A stretch of 64,000 bases of DNA from Mesobacillus jeotgali (GCF_900166585.1 NZ_FVZC01000009.1:2057444-2121443), one strand, 5' to 3'. Counted from the stretch's first letter, positions 48,712 through 58,934 are shown. Notes: generated from the letters alone by a model not told the origin. Program-made: numbers and translations.

Positions 48712-49302
48712 TTATTGGTTCACTTTTACCATCGCTGGACGAATGATGCGGTCCTTCAGCATATAGCCCTTTTGGAATTCTTCAACAACAATGTTAGGTC
48801 CGTAATTTTCATCTTCAGCCTGCATCACTGCCTGGTGAAGATGCGGGTCAAATTCCTTGCCTACAGCTTCAATCACTTCGACTCCTTCATTTTTCAAGGC
48901 ATCAAGTAAGCTGCGGTAGACCATTTCCACACCCTGCTTAAGGGATTTAGCCTGTTCATTATCTACATCCATTTTCAAAGCACGCTCGAAGTTATCGATG
49001 GCCGGAAGCAGGTCTGTAATAATGCTTTGGGCTCTATATTTAGCGCTCGCTTCAAGTTCGATTCTTGAACGGCGGCGGAAGTTGTCAAAATCAGCCTGAA
49101 GGCGTAAGTAACGGTTGTCGGCTTCCTCAAGCTTGCCCTCCAATTCTGCGATTTTCTGCTCCATTGGATTTTGCTGCTCTTCCTCTTGGGATGGAATCTC
49201 TTCAGTTTGCTCAGAAGCTTCGTTTTCGGCAAAAACCTCTTCAACCGTTCCTTCTTCCGTCTTGCTGTTAAATTCTTGCTCAGTGTTTCTCTCTTCTGTC
49301 AC
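48712..49302 (-). CDS. grpE: Nucleotide exchange factor GrpE
   Basis: A 196-residue DnaK nucleotide exchange factor. It starts at a GTG ([17 protein letters not shown]) after GGAGGTGAGTTAAC. An acidic, glutamate-rich N-terminal region leads into a long coiled coil ([20 protein letters not shown]) and the conserved [16 protein letters not shown]. The C-terminal beta domain contains [20 protein letters not shown] and [16 protein letters not shown]. Confidence 0.97.
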   Translation of the reverse strand: MTEERNTEQEFNSKTEEGTVEEVFAENEASEQTEEIPSQEEEQQNPMEQKIAELEGKLEEADNRYLRLQADFDNFRRRSRIELEASAKYRAQSIITDLLPAIDNFERALKMDVDNEQAKSLKQGVEMVYRSLLDALKNEGVEVIEAVGKEFDPHLHQAVMQAEDENYGPNIVVEEFQKGYMLKDRIIRPAMVKVNQ

Positions 49303-49383
49303 GTTAACTCACCTCCCTTAAAGTATGGCGGCAAAAATCAGCCGCATTTCCCAGGAAAGCACCTGGATTGTTATTATTTCAAC

Positions 49384-49444
49384 GAAGCTTGCACGCTTCA
49401 GTAGAAAACACACATGACGATTCAGGATGGAACAGGCTGTTCCA
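49384..49444 (-). other. Two small hairpins in the hrcA-grpE intergenic region
   Basis: GAAGC-TTGCAC-GCTTC (49384-49399) and the near-palindrome TGGAACAGGCTGTTCCA (49428-49444) lie within the 164-bp gap. Neither has a T-run. In B. subtilis the hrcA operon messenger is processed between hrcA and grpE, and such hairpins could play that part. Confidence 0.45.
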
Positions 49445-49466
49445 CCCCTAATCAATATTTCCATGC

Positions 49467-50498
49467 TTATTTATTTTGATACAGCTGTGTCAGCACCTTT
49501 GACAAATCTGTACTAATTAATTGCAGCAAGCTGATGACTCTCGAGTATTCCATGCGGGTGGGACCTAAAACTGCGATAGATCCCAGCTTTTCTTCACCCA
49601 TGGAATAGGTGGCAGTAATCAGACTGCAATTTTCCATTGCAGTGTTATCATTTTCAGTACCAATTTTGACATTGATTCCGGCTGAATTCCGCCTTATCAG
49701 ATGATATAAGCCATCTTCATGTTCGATCATATTCATCAGATTGCGTATTTTTTCAACATCATTGAACTCTGGCTGGCTGAGTATATTCGTCTTGCCGCCA
49801 AAAAACACCTTTTCATGTGCTGGCAAGTTCAATGTTTCCATAATCGTATTCAGGAAAGTGTCATAACTGTTAATATGCTGACGCAGCAGCATGGCAATTT
49901 CCTTGTAGATATTGGAATTCAAATTGGTAAGCGGTACACCTGCCAATCGCTCGTTCAGGATATTCACCATTTTTTCAACGTCAGATGGATCTACACTCGT
50001 CGGGAAATGGAACATCCTGTTTTCCACATGCCCTGTATCGGTTACGATTATAGCGATAGCCGTATCCTTATTCAACGGGACGATCTGAAGCTTTTTCAGC
50101 CTGTTGTCCTTTACAGCCGGCCCTAAAACAATCGAAGTATAATTCGTCATTTCAGATAAAATTTTCGCTGATTTCTGTACGATTTTTTCAAGCTCGTAAA
50201 TCCGTTCAGCAAAAATTGATTTTATTGCAGCCATATCGGTTCGATTGACTTTTTGCGGCAGCAAAAGGTTATCAACATAAAATCGGTAACCCTTTTCAGA
50301 AGGAATTCTGCCAGAAGATGTGTGGGTTTTCTCAATAAAACCCATATCCTCGAGGTCGGCCATTTCATTCCGGATCGTCGCCGAACTGAAGTTAATTTCT
50401 TCTTTTTTCGACAAGCTCCTAGAACCTATCGGTTGAGCTGAACGAATAAAGTCATCAACAATCACCTGCAAAATTAGCACTTGACGATCTGTTAACAA
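49467..50498 (-). CDS. hrcA: Heat-inducible transcription repressor HrcA
   Basis: A 343-residue repressor of class I heat-shock genes. The start is the TTG at 50498 ([18 protein letters not shown]), 8 bases after GAGG, giving the same length and N-terminus as B. subtilis HrcA. The winged helix contains [31 protein letters not shown]. The GAF-like domain follows, and the C-terminus has [20 protein letters not shown]. It binds the CIRCE element directly upstream, so it autoregulates. Confidence 0.96.
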   Translation of the reverse strand: MLTDRQVLILQVIVDDFIRSAQPIGSRSLSKKEEINFSSATIRNEMADLEDMGFIEKTHTSSGRIPSEKGYRFYVDNLLLPQKVNRTDMAAIKSIFAERIYELEKIVQKSAKILSEMTNYTSIVLGPAVKDNRLKKLQIVPLNKDTAIAIIVTDTGHVENRMFHFPTSVDPSDVEKMVNILNERLAGVPLTNLNSNIYKEIAMLLRQHINSYDTFLNTIMETLNLPAHEKVFFGGKTNILSQPEFNDVEKIRNLMNMIEHEDGLYHLIRRNSAGINVKIGTENDNTAMENCSLITATYSMGEEKLGSIAVLGPTRMEYSRVISLLQLISTDLSKVLTQLYQNK

Positions 50499-50512
50499 CA
50501 TCATCACCTCTG

Positions 50513-50539
50513 TTAGCACTCTATAAGAACGAGTGCTAA
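50513..50539 (-). promoter_or_regulatory. CIRCE operator of the hrcA-grpE-dnaK-dnaJ operon
   Basis: The perfect consensus TTAGCACTC, a 9-base spacer and GAGTGCTAA. It lies between the promoter and the hrcA ribosome binding site, covering the expected transcription start region. Confidence 0.98.
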
Positions 50540-50549
50540 TTCTAAAAAT

Positions 50550-50578
50550 AATTTATCAATAATCACTTAAGATGTCAA
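50550..50578 (-). promoter_or_regulatory. Sigma-A promoter of hrcA
   Basis: A perfect TTGACA (50573-50578) and TAAATT (50550-50555) are separated by 17 bases on the minus strand. The -35 overlaps the stop codon of hemW. Confidence 0.85.
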
Positions 50579-51714
50579 TGATTTGATACCCCAATGAATG
50601 ATTGAAAAACTTCATTGCCAAGCATACGCCCCTGCCTTGTTAAGTTGATATGGCCATTATCGGTTTTTAACAGACCTTTTGAGATACCATCCTCAATTTG
50701 CCCGGCGAATATGTTTATTGGACTGGTACCGAACTTTTCTTCAAAATGTCGAACATCGACACCTTTCGCTTTCCTGAGCCCCAAAAACATTTCTTCTTCC
50801 ATCTGTTCACCAAGTGTAACTTTATGCGCATCCATAATCGGTAGTTCGCCATTTGAAATGGGCTCCATATACTTTTTGAGAGGACCATAGTTCGACTGTC
50901 TCATTCCATTGACATAACCATGGGCTCCAGCACCAAAACCGTAATATTCTTCGTTGTTCCAGTAGGTTAGATTGTGCCTGCTTTCATATCCTGGCAGAGC
51001 AAAGTTACTTATTTCATATTGATGAAGACCATGTTTCTCCATTTGGTCCATGAGAATTTCATACATTTCTGCTTCGGCATCCTCGCCGGGGAGAGGCAGC
51101 TTTCCTTTTTGCATTAAATTGTAAAATACTGTTTTTGGTTCAATGATCAGTGAATAGCCTGAGTAATGAACGAGCCCCAACGAAAGGGCGGTTTGAATGG
51201 ACTCAATGAAATCATGCTTTGTCTGGCCGGGAAGACTGTAGATCAGATCAATGCTGATATTTTCGAAGCCTGCTGCTTGTGCATTTTCGATTGATTCAAA
51301 AACATCCTTTGACCGGTGGCTGCGGCCGATTTTTTCCAAAAGCTCATCATTAAAAGTCTGTACTCCGAAACTAAGGCGGTTAACTCCTGCATTTTTCAGA
51401 ATAGCCAGCTTCTCTTTTGATAAGTCTCCTGGATTCGCTTCAAAGGTATACTCTGTTCCATTGTCAAAGTTCAGCTTTTCCTGGATAGACTCTACCAATT
51501 TTCCTAACTGCCTTTCATCCAATGCGGTCGGAGTTCCGCCACCGACGAATATGGTATCGAGGACTTTCCGATTACCTTTTACCGTCAGTTCCATTTCTTT
51601 TCCTAAGGCATGGAGGTAATCATCGACAGGCTGGCCTTTCATAAAGACTTTATTAAAATCGCAATAATGGCAAATATGATGACAGAAGGGGATATGGATA
51701 TATGCTGATTTCAT
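50575..51714 (-). CDS. hemW: Radical SAM heme chaperone HemW
   Basis: A 379-residue radical-SAM protein of the HemN-like HemW group. The motif is AYIHIPFCHHICHYCDFNKV at the N-terminus (CxxxCxxC). FVGGGTPTAL is the glycine-rich SAM contact. VNRLSFGVQTFNDELLEKIGRSH follows. It has 379 residues and lacks the extra N-terminal cysteine of true coproporphyrinogen oxidase HemN, favouring haem insertion over synthesis. The order lepA-hemW-hrcA is the conserved Firmicute order. Confidence 0.93.
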   Translation of the reverse strand: MKSAYIHIPFCHHICHYCDFNKVFMKGQPVDDYLHALGKEMELTVKGNRKVLDTIFVGGGTPTALDERQLGKLVESIQEKLNFDNGTEYTFEANPGDLSKEKLAILKNAGVNRLSFGVQTFNDELLEKIGRSHRSKDVFESIENAQAAGFENISIDLIYSLPGQTKHDFIESIQTALSLGLVHYSGYSLIIEPKTVFYNLMQKGKLPLPGEDAEAEMYEILMDQMEKHGLHQYEISNFALPGYESRHNLTYWNNEEYYGFGAGAHGYVNGMRQSNYGPLKKYMEPISNGELPIMDAHKVTLGEQMEEEMFLGLRKAKGVDVRHFEEKFGTSPINIFAGQIEDGISKGLLKTDNGHINLTRQGRMLGNEVFQSFIGVSNH

Positions 51715-51756
51715 TATTGTTTCACTTCCTATGAGGCTTTCTGCCTTAATTTATTG

Positions 51757-51802
51757 AAAAAAGAGGCCAGAATCACTTGCATTAACAAGCACATCCAGCC
51801 TC
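51757..51802 (-). terminator. Intrinsic terminator after lepA
   Basis: On the minus strand GAGGCTGGATGTGCTTG pairs with CAAGTGATTCTGGCCTC (with mismatches in the middle) around TTAATG. TTTTTTC follows. Confidence 0.8.
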
Positions 51803-51812
51803 CCCTGCTATT

Positions 51813-53648
51813 TTATTTCTTTGTGTTGTTATCGTCCATCTTCAGGACTGCCATGAAGGCTTCCTGCGGCACTTCTACAGAACCAACCTGCTTCATGCGC
51901 TTCTTACCTTCTTTCTGTTTCTCAAGGAGCTTACGCTTACGTGATATATCCCCGCCATAACATTTTGCCAATACGTTCTTGCGCATTGCCTTAATGGTTG
52001 AACGGGCAACAATTTTCTGTCCGATTGCTGCCTGGATAGGCACCTCGAACTGCTGACGCGGAATAAGGTCTTTCAACTTATCCACGATGACTTTTCCACG
52101 TTCATAAGCAAAATCTCTGTGAACAATGAAGCTTAATGCGTCAACTTTTTCAGCATTGAGCAGGATATCCATCTTGACAAGCTTGGAAGGCTTGTACCCG
52201 ATTAGTTCATAATCGAATGAAGCATAGCCTTTCGTGCTTGATTTTAGCTGGTCAAAGAAATCATATACGATTTCTGACAGCGGGATTTCGTATACGATGC
52301 TTACGCGTGTTTCATCCATGTATTGCATATCGATGAAAATGCCGCGTTTTTCCTGGCAAAGCTCCATGATCGCTCCAACGTAGTCATTCGGAGCCATCAT
52401 TGTTGCTTTTACATAAGGCTCTTCAACACGGTCGATCTTTTGCGGATCTGGCATGTTCGACGGGTTGTCGACTTTTATCTCAGTTCCATCAGTCATGATT
52501 ACATCATAGATAACACTCGGTGCTGTTGTGATCAAATCGATTTTAAACTCGCGTTCGATGCGTTCCTGGATGATTTCCATATGAAGCAGTCCAAGGAATC
52601 CGCAGCGGAAACCAAAGCCTAGCGCCTGTGATGTTTCCGGTTCGAACTGAAGAGCCGAATCATTGAGTTCAAGTTTTTCCAGTGCTTCTCTCAGGTCATT
52701 GAATTTTGCTGAGTCAATCGGATACAAACCGCAGTATACCATTGGGTTTAAACGGCGGTAACCCGGAAGCGGCTCAGTCGCTCCGTTTTTCGCATTGGTG
52801 ATGGTATCACCGACACGTGTATCGCCGACATTTTTAATTGCCGCGGTAAGGAAACCTACATCGCCTACTGTAAGCTCTGGTGAAGGAGTAGCTTTTGGAG
52901 TGAATACCCCAACTTCCGTAACTTCAAATTCTTTACCCGTCGCCATCATTTTGATTTTGTCGCCGACTTTTACCGTGCCATCAACAACTCTGATGTAGGC
53001 AACAACTCCGCGGTAAGCATCGTATAAGGAATCGAAAATCAATGCTTTCAAAGGAGCAGAAGGATCTCCCTGCGGAGCAGGCACCTTTTCTACTATTTGT
53101 TCAAGGATTTCTTCAATTCCGATTCCAGCTTTTGCCGAAGCAAGAACTGCTTCGGATGCATCAAGGCCGATGACCTCTTCGATTTCATTTCTCACGCGCT
53201 CAGGATCCGCGCTTGGCAAATCGATTTTATTGATGACGGGCACGATTTCCAGGTCATTGTCGATTGCAAGGTATACGTTCGCCAATGTCTGTGCCTCGAT
53301 TCCCTGTGCAGCGTCGACAACAAGGACTGCCCCTTCGCAGGCTGCAAGGCTTCGGGAAACCTCATACGTGAAGTCTACGTGTCCCGGAGTATCAATCAAA
53401 TGGAAAGTATAAATCTCTCCATCCTTTGCCTTATACTTCAATTGTACTGAGTTCAGTTTTATCGTGATTCCACGCTCACGTTCAAGATCCATGGAATCCA
53501 GCAGCTGATCCTTCATTTCACGTGCAGTCAATGCATTCGTCTTTTCAAGGATTCGGTCAGCTAAAGTGGATTTCCCATGGTCGATATGGGCGATGATCGA
53601 AAAATTCCGTATCTTACTTTGTCTATTCAGTCTATCTTCTCTGCTCAT
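51813..53648 (-). CDS. lepA: Elongation factor 4 (LepA)
   Basis: A 611-residue translational GTPase that acts on stalled or back-translocated ribosomes and in 30S biogenesis. The start is the ATG at 53648 ([15 protein letters not shown]) after GGAGTG. G1 is [15 protein letters not shown]2 is RERGITIK, G3 is DTPGHVDF, and G4 is [10 protein letters not shown]. The LepA-specific C-terminal domain ends [20 protein letters not shown] and [20 protein letters not shown]. Confidence 0.98.
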   Translation of the reverse strand: MSREDRLNRQSKIRNFSIIAHIDHGKSTLADRILEKTNALTAREMKDQLLDSMDLERERGITIKLNSVQLKYKAKDGEIYTFHLIDTPGHVDFTYEVSRSLAACEGAVLVVDAAQGIEAQTLANVYLAIDNDLEIVPVINKIDLPSADPERVRNEIEEVIGLDASEAVLASAKAGIGIEEILEQIVEKVPAPQGDPSAPLKALIFDSLYDAYRGVVAYIRVVDGTVKVGDKIKMMATGKEFEVTEVGVFTPKATPSPELTVGDVGFLTAAIKNVGDTRVGDTITNAKNGATEPLPGYRRLNPMVYCGLYPIDSAKFNDLREALEKLELNDSALQFEPETSQALGFGFRCGFLGLLHMEIIQERIEREFKIDLITTAPSVIYDVIMTDGTEIKVDNPSNMPDPQKIDRVEEPYVKATMMAPNDYVGAIMELCQEKRGIFIDMQYMDETRVSIVYEIPLSEIVYDFFDQLKSSTKGYASFDYELIGYKPSKLVKMDILLNAEKVDALSFIVHRDFAYERGKVIVDKLKDLIPRQQFEVPIQAAIGQKIVARSTIKAMRKNVLAKCYGGDISRKRKLLEKQKEGKKRMKQVGSVEVPQEAFMAVLKMDDNNTKK

Positions 53649-53769
53649 TGCGTTCACTCCTACTATACTCGCGCATGTACACTATTGTTGATTATATCAG
53701 CAGGAATATCAAGATTCAATAAATAATGGAGGAAGAGTGTTGGTCGAAGTGCTATGGGACCTAAAATTA

Positions 53770-54200
53770 ACTTTATCTTTGACTTCCCTGCCATATAAGG
53801 GTGCCGTTCTCCTTTAAATAGACCCTTATCTCTAATTTCCCTGCCACATAAGGGTGCCGTTCTCCTCTAAATGGACCCTTATCTCTAATTTCCCTGTCAC
53901 ATAAGGGTGCCGTTCTCCTTTAAATGGACCCTTATCTCTGGCTTCCCTGCCACATAAGGGTGCCGTTCTCCTCTAAATGGACCCTTATCTCTGGCTTCCC
54001 TGCCACATAAGGGTGCCGTTCTCCTCTAAATGGACCCTTATCTCTGGCTTCCCTGCCACATAAGGGTGCCGTTCTCCTCTAAATGGACCCTTATCTCTGG
54101 CTTCCCTGCCACATAAGGGTGCCGTTCTGACCTAAATGGCCTTATCTCTGGCTTCCCTGCCTTATAAGAGTGCTGTTCGTCTCTCTAAACGCACCTTAAT
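53770..54200. repeat. 53-bp tandem repeat array (about 8 units) with 8-bp hairpin arms
   Basis: The gap between lepA and yqxA holds about eight units spaced by 53 bp (GCCGTTCT at 53803 and 53856). Each unit has perfect arms ATAAGGGT and ACCCTTAT separated by about 19 bases (GCCGTTCTCCTCTAAATGG), then a TCTCTGGCTTCCCTGCCAC linker. The last two units are degraded. The core is shared with the array at 5584-6405. No coding frame is present. Confidence 0.92.
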
Positions 54201-54247
54201 CAAGCAATTCCTTTTTTTTCCAGACACCATTTAAACCCTAATCACAA

Positions 54248-54274
54248 CAAAAACAGCGGGCGCCAGGCCCGCTG
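54248..54274 (-). terminator. Intrinsic terminator after yqxA
   Basis: AGCGGGC and GCCCGCT pair around CTGGC on the minus strand, followed by GTTTTTGTTG. Confidence 0.8.
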
Positions 54275-54278
54275 CTAC

Positions 54279-54611
54279 TCACTTCCCTGTTATCAACTCT
54301 ACTGTCTTTTCCATGACAGAGGAAATTCCGTCTGCCAGCTTTTTCCCCAATGATGAAAAGAGGTTGAATGCTTTCATTTCTTCTAGCTTTTTCCGCTTTT
54401 GTTCGAGGTCATGGCTTGATATGTCGTTGCCAAGAATCGCTGTTTCGAAGCTGCCACTCTCGTTTTCTTTCATAGTGAAGGCACTTTTAAATTCTGTATC
54501 TTCGTAGCCTTTCATTTTATGAATTCCTTCGTTGGCCTGCTGCATGCCGAACAATACGGATATGAACATTAAAGAAGCAAGCATTATGCTTTTAAGCATG
54601 AACATTTTCAT
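54279..54611 (-). CDS. yqxA: DUF3679 family protein YqxA
   Basis: A 110-residue protein between spoIIP and lepA, the B. subtilis position of yqxA. The start is the ATG at 54611 (MKMFMLKSIMLASLMFISVL) after AGGTGATCGAG. Residues 5-24 are a signal anchor. The rest is soluble and charged (KMKGYEDTEFKSAFTMKENE and SSHDLEQKRKKLEEMKAFNL). The function is unknown; co-transcription with spoIIP suggests a sporulation link. Confidence 0.8.
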   Translation of the reverse strand: MKMFMLKSIMLASLMFISVLFGMQQANEGIHKMKGYEDTEFKSAFTMKENESGSFETAILGNDISSHDLEQKRKKLEEMKAFNLFSSLGKKLADGISSVMEKTVELITGK

Positions 54612-54630
54612 CTCGATCACCTGACCAATT

Positions 54631-55833
54631 TTATTTCTTGTCTGGCGGCTGTTGTGCAGGAGCTCCTACTTTTTCCGCCTGCCAGTAGAATTCGCTAAAT
54701 ACATCTGCGAGTGCATCCGCTGACCTGTTCAATTCCTCGAATGTATTATCCACTCCGCCAAACTCAATCAATAATGCATTCCCTGAAAGGTCCTGATTGA
54801 ATTTCCCGTTTGTTGAGGCACCCTTTTTCTCGATAACTCCCCTGCTGAGTCCCTTGCCATACTTCTTATCAAGGAGATTGTGCAATTCACGTGCAAGCGC
54901 AAGATTCTTCTCATAATTAGCGTTTTCCCCGCCAATAACAAATGCCAGTTTTGCATAGGATTTCCCGTTTATATCAATGGTGGTTTTCTCTTTCCGATAA
55001 CCGTCTCTATGGACATCAATGAAGTATTGAAGATTCCTGTCTCCAGCCATGGCGGCTTCGACTACTGGACGGGCTTCCTGATAGGCTCTTCCAAAACCGA
55101 GGCCTTTCTTGTTAAGATTCGCCATAACATCCGTTTTATCGACGGTCGTTCCGATTCCGCGCTGTTCAAGGCTTGATTTGAGCTGATCGCCAATTTTTGT
55201 TACGTTTACCTGCGAGTGATATGCCTGGTTCGGGTCGGTCACTCCCTTAAGATACGGAAGATATGATTCCCTTGTATGGGTAAAATAAATATACACAGCT
55301 TTGCGGTCACCTGTAGATAATGGCGGTGCTGCATTTTCCCCCTGTGCACCCGGCAGATCCTCAGTGTTTTGCAGTGCCGCCTCCTGCTCTGCTTTCAACA
55401 CATCCAGCGGCGGGGCAGATTCCATCGGCATGTTCGTATAATTGGTTCCCTCACCGGCTACGAGAATTTTACCATCGAAAAGCGAGAAACCAGGGAGCTC
55501 TCTCCCGAGAAGACTTCTTGGGTCATCCAGATTGATATTCGTGGACAGTTTAAACATTACATTGGTCAGCCTGGGAGCTTCATATTCCTCTGGCAGTGCC
55601 TGCAGGAATTGATGATTTTCCCAGCCCATTAGGCTGAAAAGGAGTTGGCCGTTCAGATTGGTCGCGGCCTGATTGACTGAATCTGAGGAAATTCGAAGTT
55701 CCGGCCTCAGCGTCGTCATTGCCCCGCTTATGGAAAAAATCCCAATGAGAAAGAAAACAAATGCTAGTGCGGCTTTTACAACTTGAGTTCCCTGGACAGC
55801 TACAATTATTCCGGATCGTTTATTGAATCTCAT
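54631..55833 (-). CDS. spoIIP: Stage II sporulation protein P (amidase/endopeptidase)
   Basis: A 400-residue peptidoglycan hydrolase that, with SpoIID and SpoIIM, thins septal peptidoglycan for engulfment. The start is the ATG at 55833 (MRFNKRSGIIVAVQGTQ) after AGAGGTGGAG. One N-terminal membrane segment (LAFVFFLIGIFSISGAM) is visible. The catalytic domain contains YFTHTRESYLPYL (zinc His/Glu), IDVHRDGYRKEKT, FVIGGENANYEKNL and LLIEFGGVDNTFEELNRSAD. It lies between gpr and yqxA. Confidence 0.96.
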   Translation of the reverse strand: MRFNKRSGIIVAVQGTQVVKAALAFVFFLIGIFSISGAMTTLRPELRISSDSVNQAATNLNGQLLFSLMGWENHQFLQALPEEYEAPRLTNVMFKLSTNINLDDPRSLLGRELPGFSLFDGKILVAGEGTNYTNMPMESAPPLDVLKAEQEAALQNTEDLPGAQGENAAPPLSTGDRKAVYIYFTHTRESYLPYLKGVTDPNQAYHSQVNVTKIGDQLKSSLEQRGIGTTVDKTDVMANLNKKGLGFGRAYQEARPVVEAAMAGDRNLQYFIDVHRDGYRKEKTTIDINGKSYAKLAFVIGGENANYEKNLALARELHNLLDKKYGKGLSRGVIEKKGASTNGKFNQDLSGNALLIEFGGVDNTFEELNRSADALADVFSEFYWQAEKVGAPAQQPPDKK

Positions 55834-55926
55834 TGCTCCACCTCTCTCATGCAAGTCTAGTAAATGTTATGACTTTGCTAGAGAAGATAGAACCTTGATT
55901 CGTATCGTAATTTATTTGAAATAAAC

Positions 55927-57051
55927 CTAGTGTGTATACATACCGGTATTATCCTGGTCGATATTCGAATGAAGCGCTGAATTCAGTCCGCTGGCTATCA
56001 GGTTCGCCATATCCTCTATGAAAACATCCACTTCTTTAGGAGTCACCATCAGGTTGTGGCCCAATGGAGATAAAACCTCATATATGAGCTTTCGTTTTTC
56101 TTCATCCTCAAGTGTCCCGATCATTCCAAGGAATGTTTGGCGGTGTTCTGTTTCCGGCAGATCTTCGTCCGTAAGCTTTCTTCGTTTGCCAAAACTCATG
56201 CCCGCGGGAACGAGGGATCTCGAAGGCTTGTTTCCTTCTCTCATTTCCTTGCCGAAATGCTTCAGGATAAAATCAATCGTATCACTTGTAATCGAAACGG
56301 CATCTACAACTGTTGGCACCCCAATAGCAATGACCGGGATCCCAAGGGTTTCTTTGCTGAGTTCCTTCCTTTTATTCCCTACGCCAGAACCAGGGTGAAT
56401 TCCGGTATCGGAAATCTGGATCGTCGCATTGACTCTTTCAATGGAGCGTGAGGCGAGTGCATCGATTGCAATGACAAAGTCAGGTTTGGTTTTTTCAACT
56501 ACGCCAAAAATAATATCGGATGTTTCAATACCAGTTAATCCCATAACGCCGGGAGATAGAGCACTAACTGAGCGGTAACCATCCTCGACAGACTCCGGCT
56601 GAAGTTCGAACAGATGCTTGGTCACCAGCAAATTTTCACAAACTAGAGGTCCAAGGGCGTCCGGAGTCACATTCCAGTTCCCCAGGCCAACGACAAGGCA
56701 GGATGCATCTTGCTGGACTCCAGACTGTTTTAAAAACTGGGCAAACTCTTTTGCGAATACCTTTTCCACTTTGCCCTGGAGTTCTGTATCCTGCTGGCGG
56801 ATGCCGACAACTTCGATTGTCAGATATTGCCCCTGCTTTTTCCCAAGATTCTTCTCTCCCTCGGCAGTCACCTCAACGAGAGAAATCTTTATATCATTTT
56901 CTTCTTTTTCTTTTATGATGACGCCTTCAATATGAGAGAGATTTTCCTCGGTATGTACGGTTCCTGCCTTGTCTGCCAGCACCATCTCTCTTGCCTCGAC
57001 AGCCAGGTCAGTCCTGATTGAATACATGCTCAAATCCACCGGTTCTTTCAT
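55927..57051 (-). CDS. gpr: Germination protease GPR
   Basis: A 374-residue aspartic-like protease that degrades the small acid-soluble spore proteins at germination. It is made as a zymogen; the N-terminus [17 protein letters not shown] contains the autoprocessing region near residue 15. Core motifs are [39 protein letters not shown] and [20 protein letters not shown]. It precedes spoIIP as in B. subtilis. A weak forespore sigma-like element (TTAATG, 17 bases, CAATAGTA) is seen near 57090-57120 but is not convincing. Confidence 0.97.
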   Translation of the reverse strand: MKEPVDLSMYSIRTDLAVEAREMVLADKAGTVHTEENLSHIEGVIIKEKEENDIKISLVEVTAEGEKNLGKKQGQYLTIEVVGIRQQDTELQGKVEKVFAKEFAQFLKQSGVQQDASCLVVGLGNWNVTPDALGPLVCENLLVTKHLFELQPESVEDGYRSVSALSPGVMGLTGIETSDIIFGVVEKTKPDFVIAIDALASRSIERVNATIQISDTGIHPGSGVGNKRKELSKETLGIPVIAIGVPTVVDAVSITSDTIDFILKHFGKEMREGNKPSRSLVPAGMSFGKRRKLTDEDLPETEHRQTFLGMIGTLEDEEKRKLIYEVLSPLGHNLMVTPKEVDVFIEDMANLIASGLNSALHSNIDQDNTGMYTH

Positions 57052-57153
57052 AGTTGCATTCCTCCCAACACAGTTTGGCTGCTATACAGCATACTATTGC
57101 CTATCTTTTCCTTTTACATTAAAAAACATTCACGATACACTGGACTTAAATTA

Positions 57154-57340
57154 AGGCTGTTTTCGAAAAAATGGTTGTTAAAAACGCAAAGCCGATTTTA
57201 ACGAGATAAGAGCCATTTTGTAGGCCGGTAGTAAGTTTGCATGCTCTTTTTCTCATCATAAAGGGTTAATTTTCTGAAGAAATTTAGGTAATTTAATTAT
57301 ATTTTGTATTCTATAGCAACATAGTTTGAAAAAAGAGCCT
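57154..57340 (+). mobile_element. MITE-like element, copy D (187 bp)
   Basis: The fourth copy, between the divergently transcribed gpr and rpsT genes. The ends are AGGCTGTTTTCGAAAA and, inward-read, AGGCTCTTTTTTCAAA, the best-paired termini of the set. Perfect 6-bp direct repeats AAATTA flank it (57148-57153 and 57341-57346). It carries the 19-bp AAAGCCGATTTTAACGAGA segment also found in copy A. The rpsT promoter starts 17 bp beyond its right border. Confidence 0.82.
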
Positions 57341-57356
57341 AAATTAAAGCAGAGTA

Positions 57357-57385
57357 TTGCATTATTACCCCCTGTTTGATAAAAT
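57357..57385 (+). promoter_or_regulatory. Sigma-A promoter of rpsT
   Basis: TTGCAT (57357-57362) and TAAAAT (57380-57385) are separated by 17 bases, about 80 bp before the rpsT start and directly after MITE copy D. Confidence 0.75.
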
Positions 57386-57467
57386 ATCATTTGTTCTTAA
57401 TAAATAAGAAATGTACTGGAAATGTCGAGTTCCATAAAATCTCGATGCTTTTTAGGAGGTGAACGGA

Positions 57468-57728
57468 ATGCCAAACATTAAATCTGCGATCAAACGTGTG
57501 AAAACTAGTGAAGCAAGCAAAGCTCACAACATTACTGTAAAATCTTCTATGCGTACAGCAGTTAAAAAAGCTGAATCAGCGATCGTAAACAACGATACTG
57601 AAGCAAAAGCTTCATACGCTCAAGCAGCAAGCAAGCTTGATAAAGCAGCAGCTAAAGGTCTTATCCACAAGAATGCAGCTGCCCGCAAAAAAGCCCGTCT
57701 TATGAAAAAATTGAATGCTAACGGCTAA
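57468..57728 (+). CDS. rpsT: 30S ribosomal protein S20
   Basis: An 86-residue ribosomal protein ([20 protein letters not shown]) rich in Lys and Ala, ending [20 protein letters not shown]. The start is the ATG at 57468 after AGGAGGTGAACGGA. S20 binds 16S rRNA early in 30S assembly. It is monocistronic with a terminator shared with the convergent holA gene. Confidence 0.98.
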   Translation: MPNIKSAIKRVKTSEASKAHNITVKSSMRTAVKKAESAIVNNDTEAKASYAQAASKLDKAAAKGLIHKNAAARKKARLMKKLNANG

Positions 57729-57746
57729 TTTCTTTCATGCTGCTAA

Positions 57747-57780
57747 TAAAAAAACGACCTGTTATGGTCGTTTTTTTATT
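57747..57780. terminator. Bidirectional terminator between rpsT and holA
   Basis: AAAAAACGACC and GGTCGTTTTTTT pair around TGTTAT, flanked by A and T runs, between the two convergent genes. Confidence 0.9.
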
Positions 57781-57797
57781 TTGTCCTCTATGTAACT

Positions 57798-58820
57798 TTA
57801 TTTCCTGCCATTAATCTGGAACAGGATCATTTCGATCAGCATCTCTTTTTTCATGCCGCCCGTTTTCATTTGATAATCAGCGTCGGCAAGAAGTTTAATG
57901 ATTCTAGTCAGTTCTTCATCAGAAAATGCCCCTGACTGTCCCGCTGCCAATTTCACCCTGAATGGATGGATTTTCAATGCCCCTGCAATCTGCTGTTGGC
58001 CATAGCCTTTTCGCGCAAGCTCTTTTACCTGATAAATCAGCCTGAACTGGCCAGTGATCACCGCAAGGATTTTTATTGGTTCCTCATTTTGTTTCAGAAG
58101 ATCATAATAAATCCTCAGTGCAGCCTCGACATTCCGGTGAACCACCTTGTCGACCAAAGAGAATATATTCTGTTCCAGAGACCTTGCTGTCAGACGATCC
58201 ACAATATCCTTGCTGATCGGCTGATTTTCTCCTGCATAAAGCGCAAGTTTATCGATTTCTGATGTTAGCATGAATAAGTTCGTCCCTGCGAGTGCCAATA
58301 GAAGCTCGATCGCATCATTTTCAATGACCGCCCCATGTAACTCAGCACGTTCTTTTACCCAGGCTTTTATTTCTTGCTCATTCAGCTTTTTCGCTTCTAT
58401 GACCGTTGCTTTCCGCTTTAACTCCTTGGTTATTTTCTTGCGTTCATCCAATTTTTCATATGGAGCGGAAAATACGATGATGGAGTACGGAGCAGGCTGT
58501 GAAAGATAATCCTCCAGTTTGGCCAGATTGTGCTCAATCTTCCCTTTGGCCTTCTCAGATGTCAAAAACACGGGGTTCTGTAAAATCACCAATCGCTTCT
58601 CTCCCATGAACGGAAAGGTCTCAGCGTCTTCCAGTGCTGCCTCAATAGGTGTTTCCTCGAGGTCGTATACCGAGAAATTAAAATCCTTTTCTTCTTCATC
58701 CAATACATTATCGACAAGAAGCTGTTTGGTCTCATTGATAAGAAAGGCTTCTGTTCCATACAATAAATAGACCGGATCTACTTGCTTTTTGCTTATCTTT
58801 TTCCAAATGTCCAATACCAC
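57798..58820 (-). CDS. holA: DNA polymerase III subunit delta
   Basis: A 340-residue clamp-loader subunit. The start is the GTG at 58820 (MVLDIWKKISKKQVDPVYLL) with GGAG upstream; a longer frame to 58889 lacks support. Signatures are DPVYLLYGTEAFLINETKQL, LVILQNPVFLTSEKAKG and LLLALAGTNLFMLTSEIDKLALY. The C-terminal collar domain contains EEPIKILAVITGQFRLIYQV. It matches B. subtilis YqeN. The leader contains a 13-bp perfect inverted repeat (58897-58934). Confidence 0.93.
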   Translation of the reverse strand: MVLDIWKKISKKQVDPVYLLYGTEAFLINETKQLLVDNVLDEEEKDFNFSVYDLEETPIEAALEDAETFPFMGEKRLVILQNPVFLTSEKAKGKIEHNLAKLEDYLSQPAPYSIIVFSAPYEKLDERKKITKELKRKATVIEAKKLNEQEIKAWVKERAELHGAVIENDAIELLLALAGTNLFMLTSEIDKLALYAGENQPISKDIVDRLTARSLEQNIFSLVDKVVHRNVEAALRIYYDLLKQNEEPIKILAVITGQFRLIYQVKELARKGYGQQQIAGALKIHPFRVKLAAGQSGAFSDEELTRIIKLLADADYQMKTGGMKKEMLIEMILFQINGRK

Positions 58821-58896
58821 TTTTATACCGCTCCGTTCAATCCTTTTTTTACATACATCTATCGTAAAGAAGCTTGGACATTTTGACAAGCATTCT

Positions 58897-58934
58897 AAGG
58901 GAATTGGCCGCCTCCATTTTGGGCCAATTCCCTT
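58897..58934. other. Perfect 13-bp inverted repeat upstream of holA
   Basis: AAGGGAATTGGCC and GGCCAATTCCCTT are separated by 12 bases. No T-run follows on either strand, so it is not an ordinary terminator. It lies in the holA-yqzM divergent region, about 76 bp before the holA start. Confidence 0.6.

Noticed and set aside
53770..54200. CRISPR array or tRNA cluster
   Set aside because: The entire unit is repeated with no unique spacers, and no tRNA-like cloverleaf or CCA end is present.
57060..57125. A sigma-G promoter for gpr
   Set aside because: The best candidate (TTAATG, 17 bases, CAATAGTA) matches the forespore consensus too weakly to annotate.
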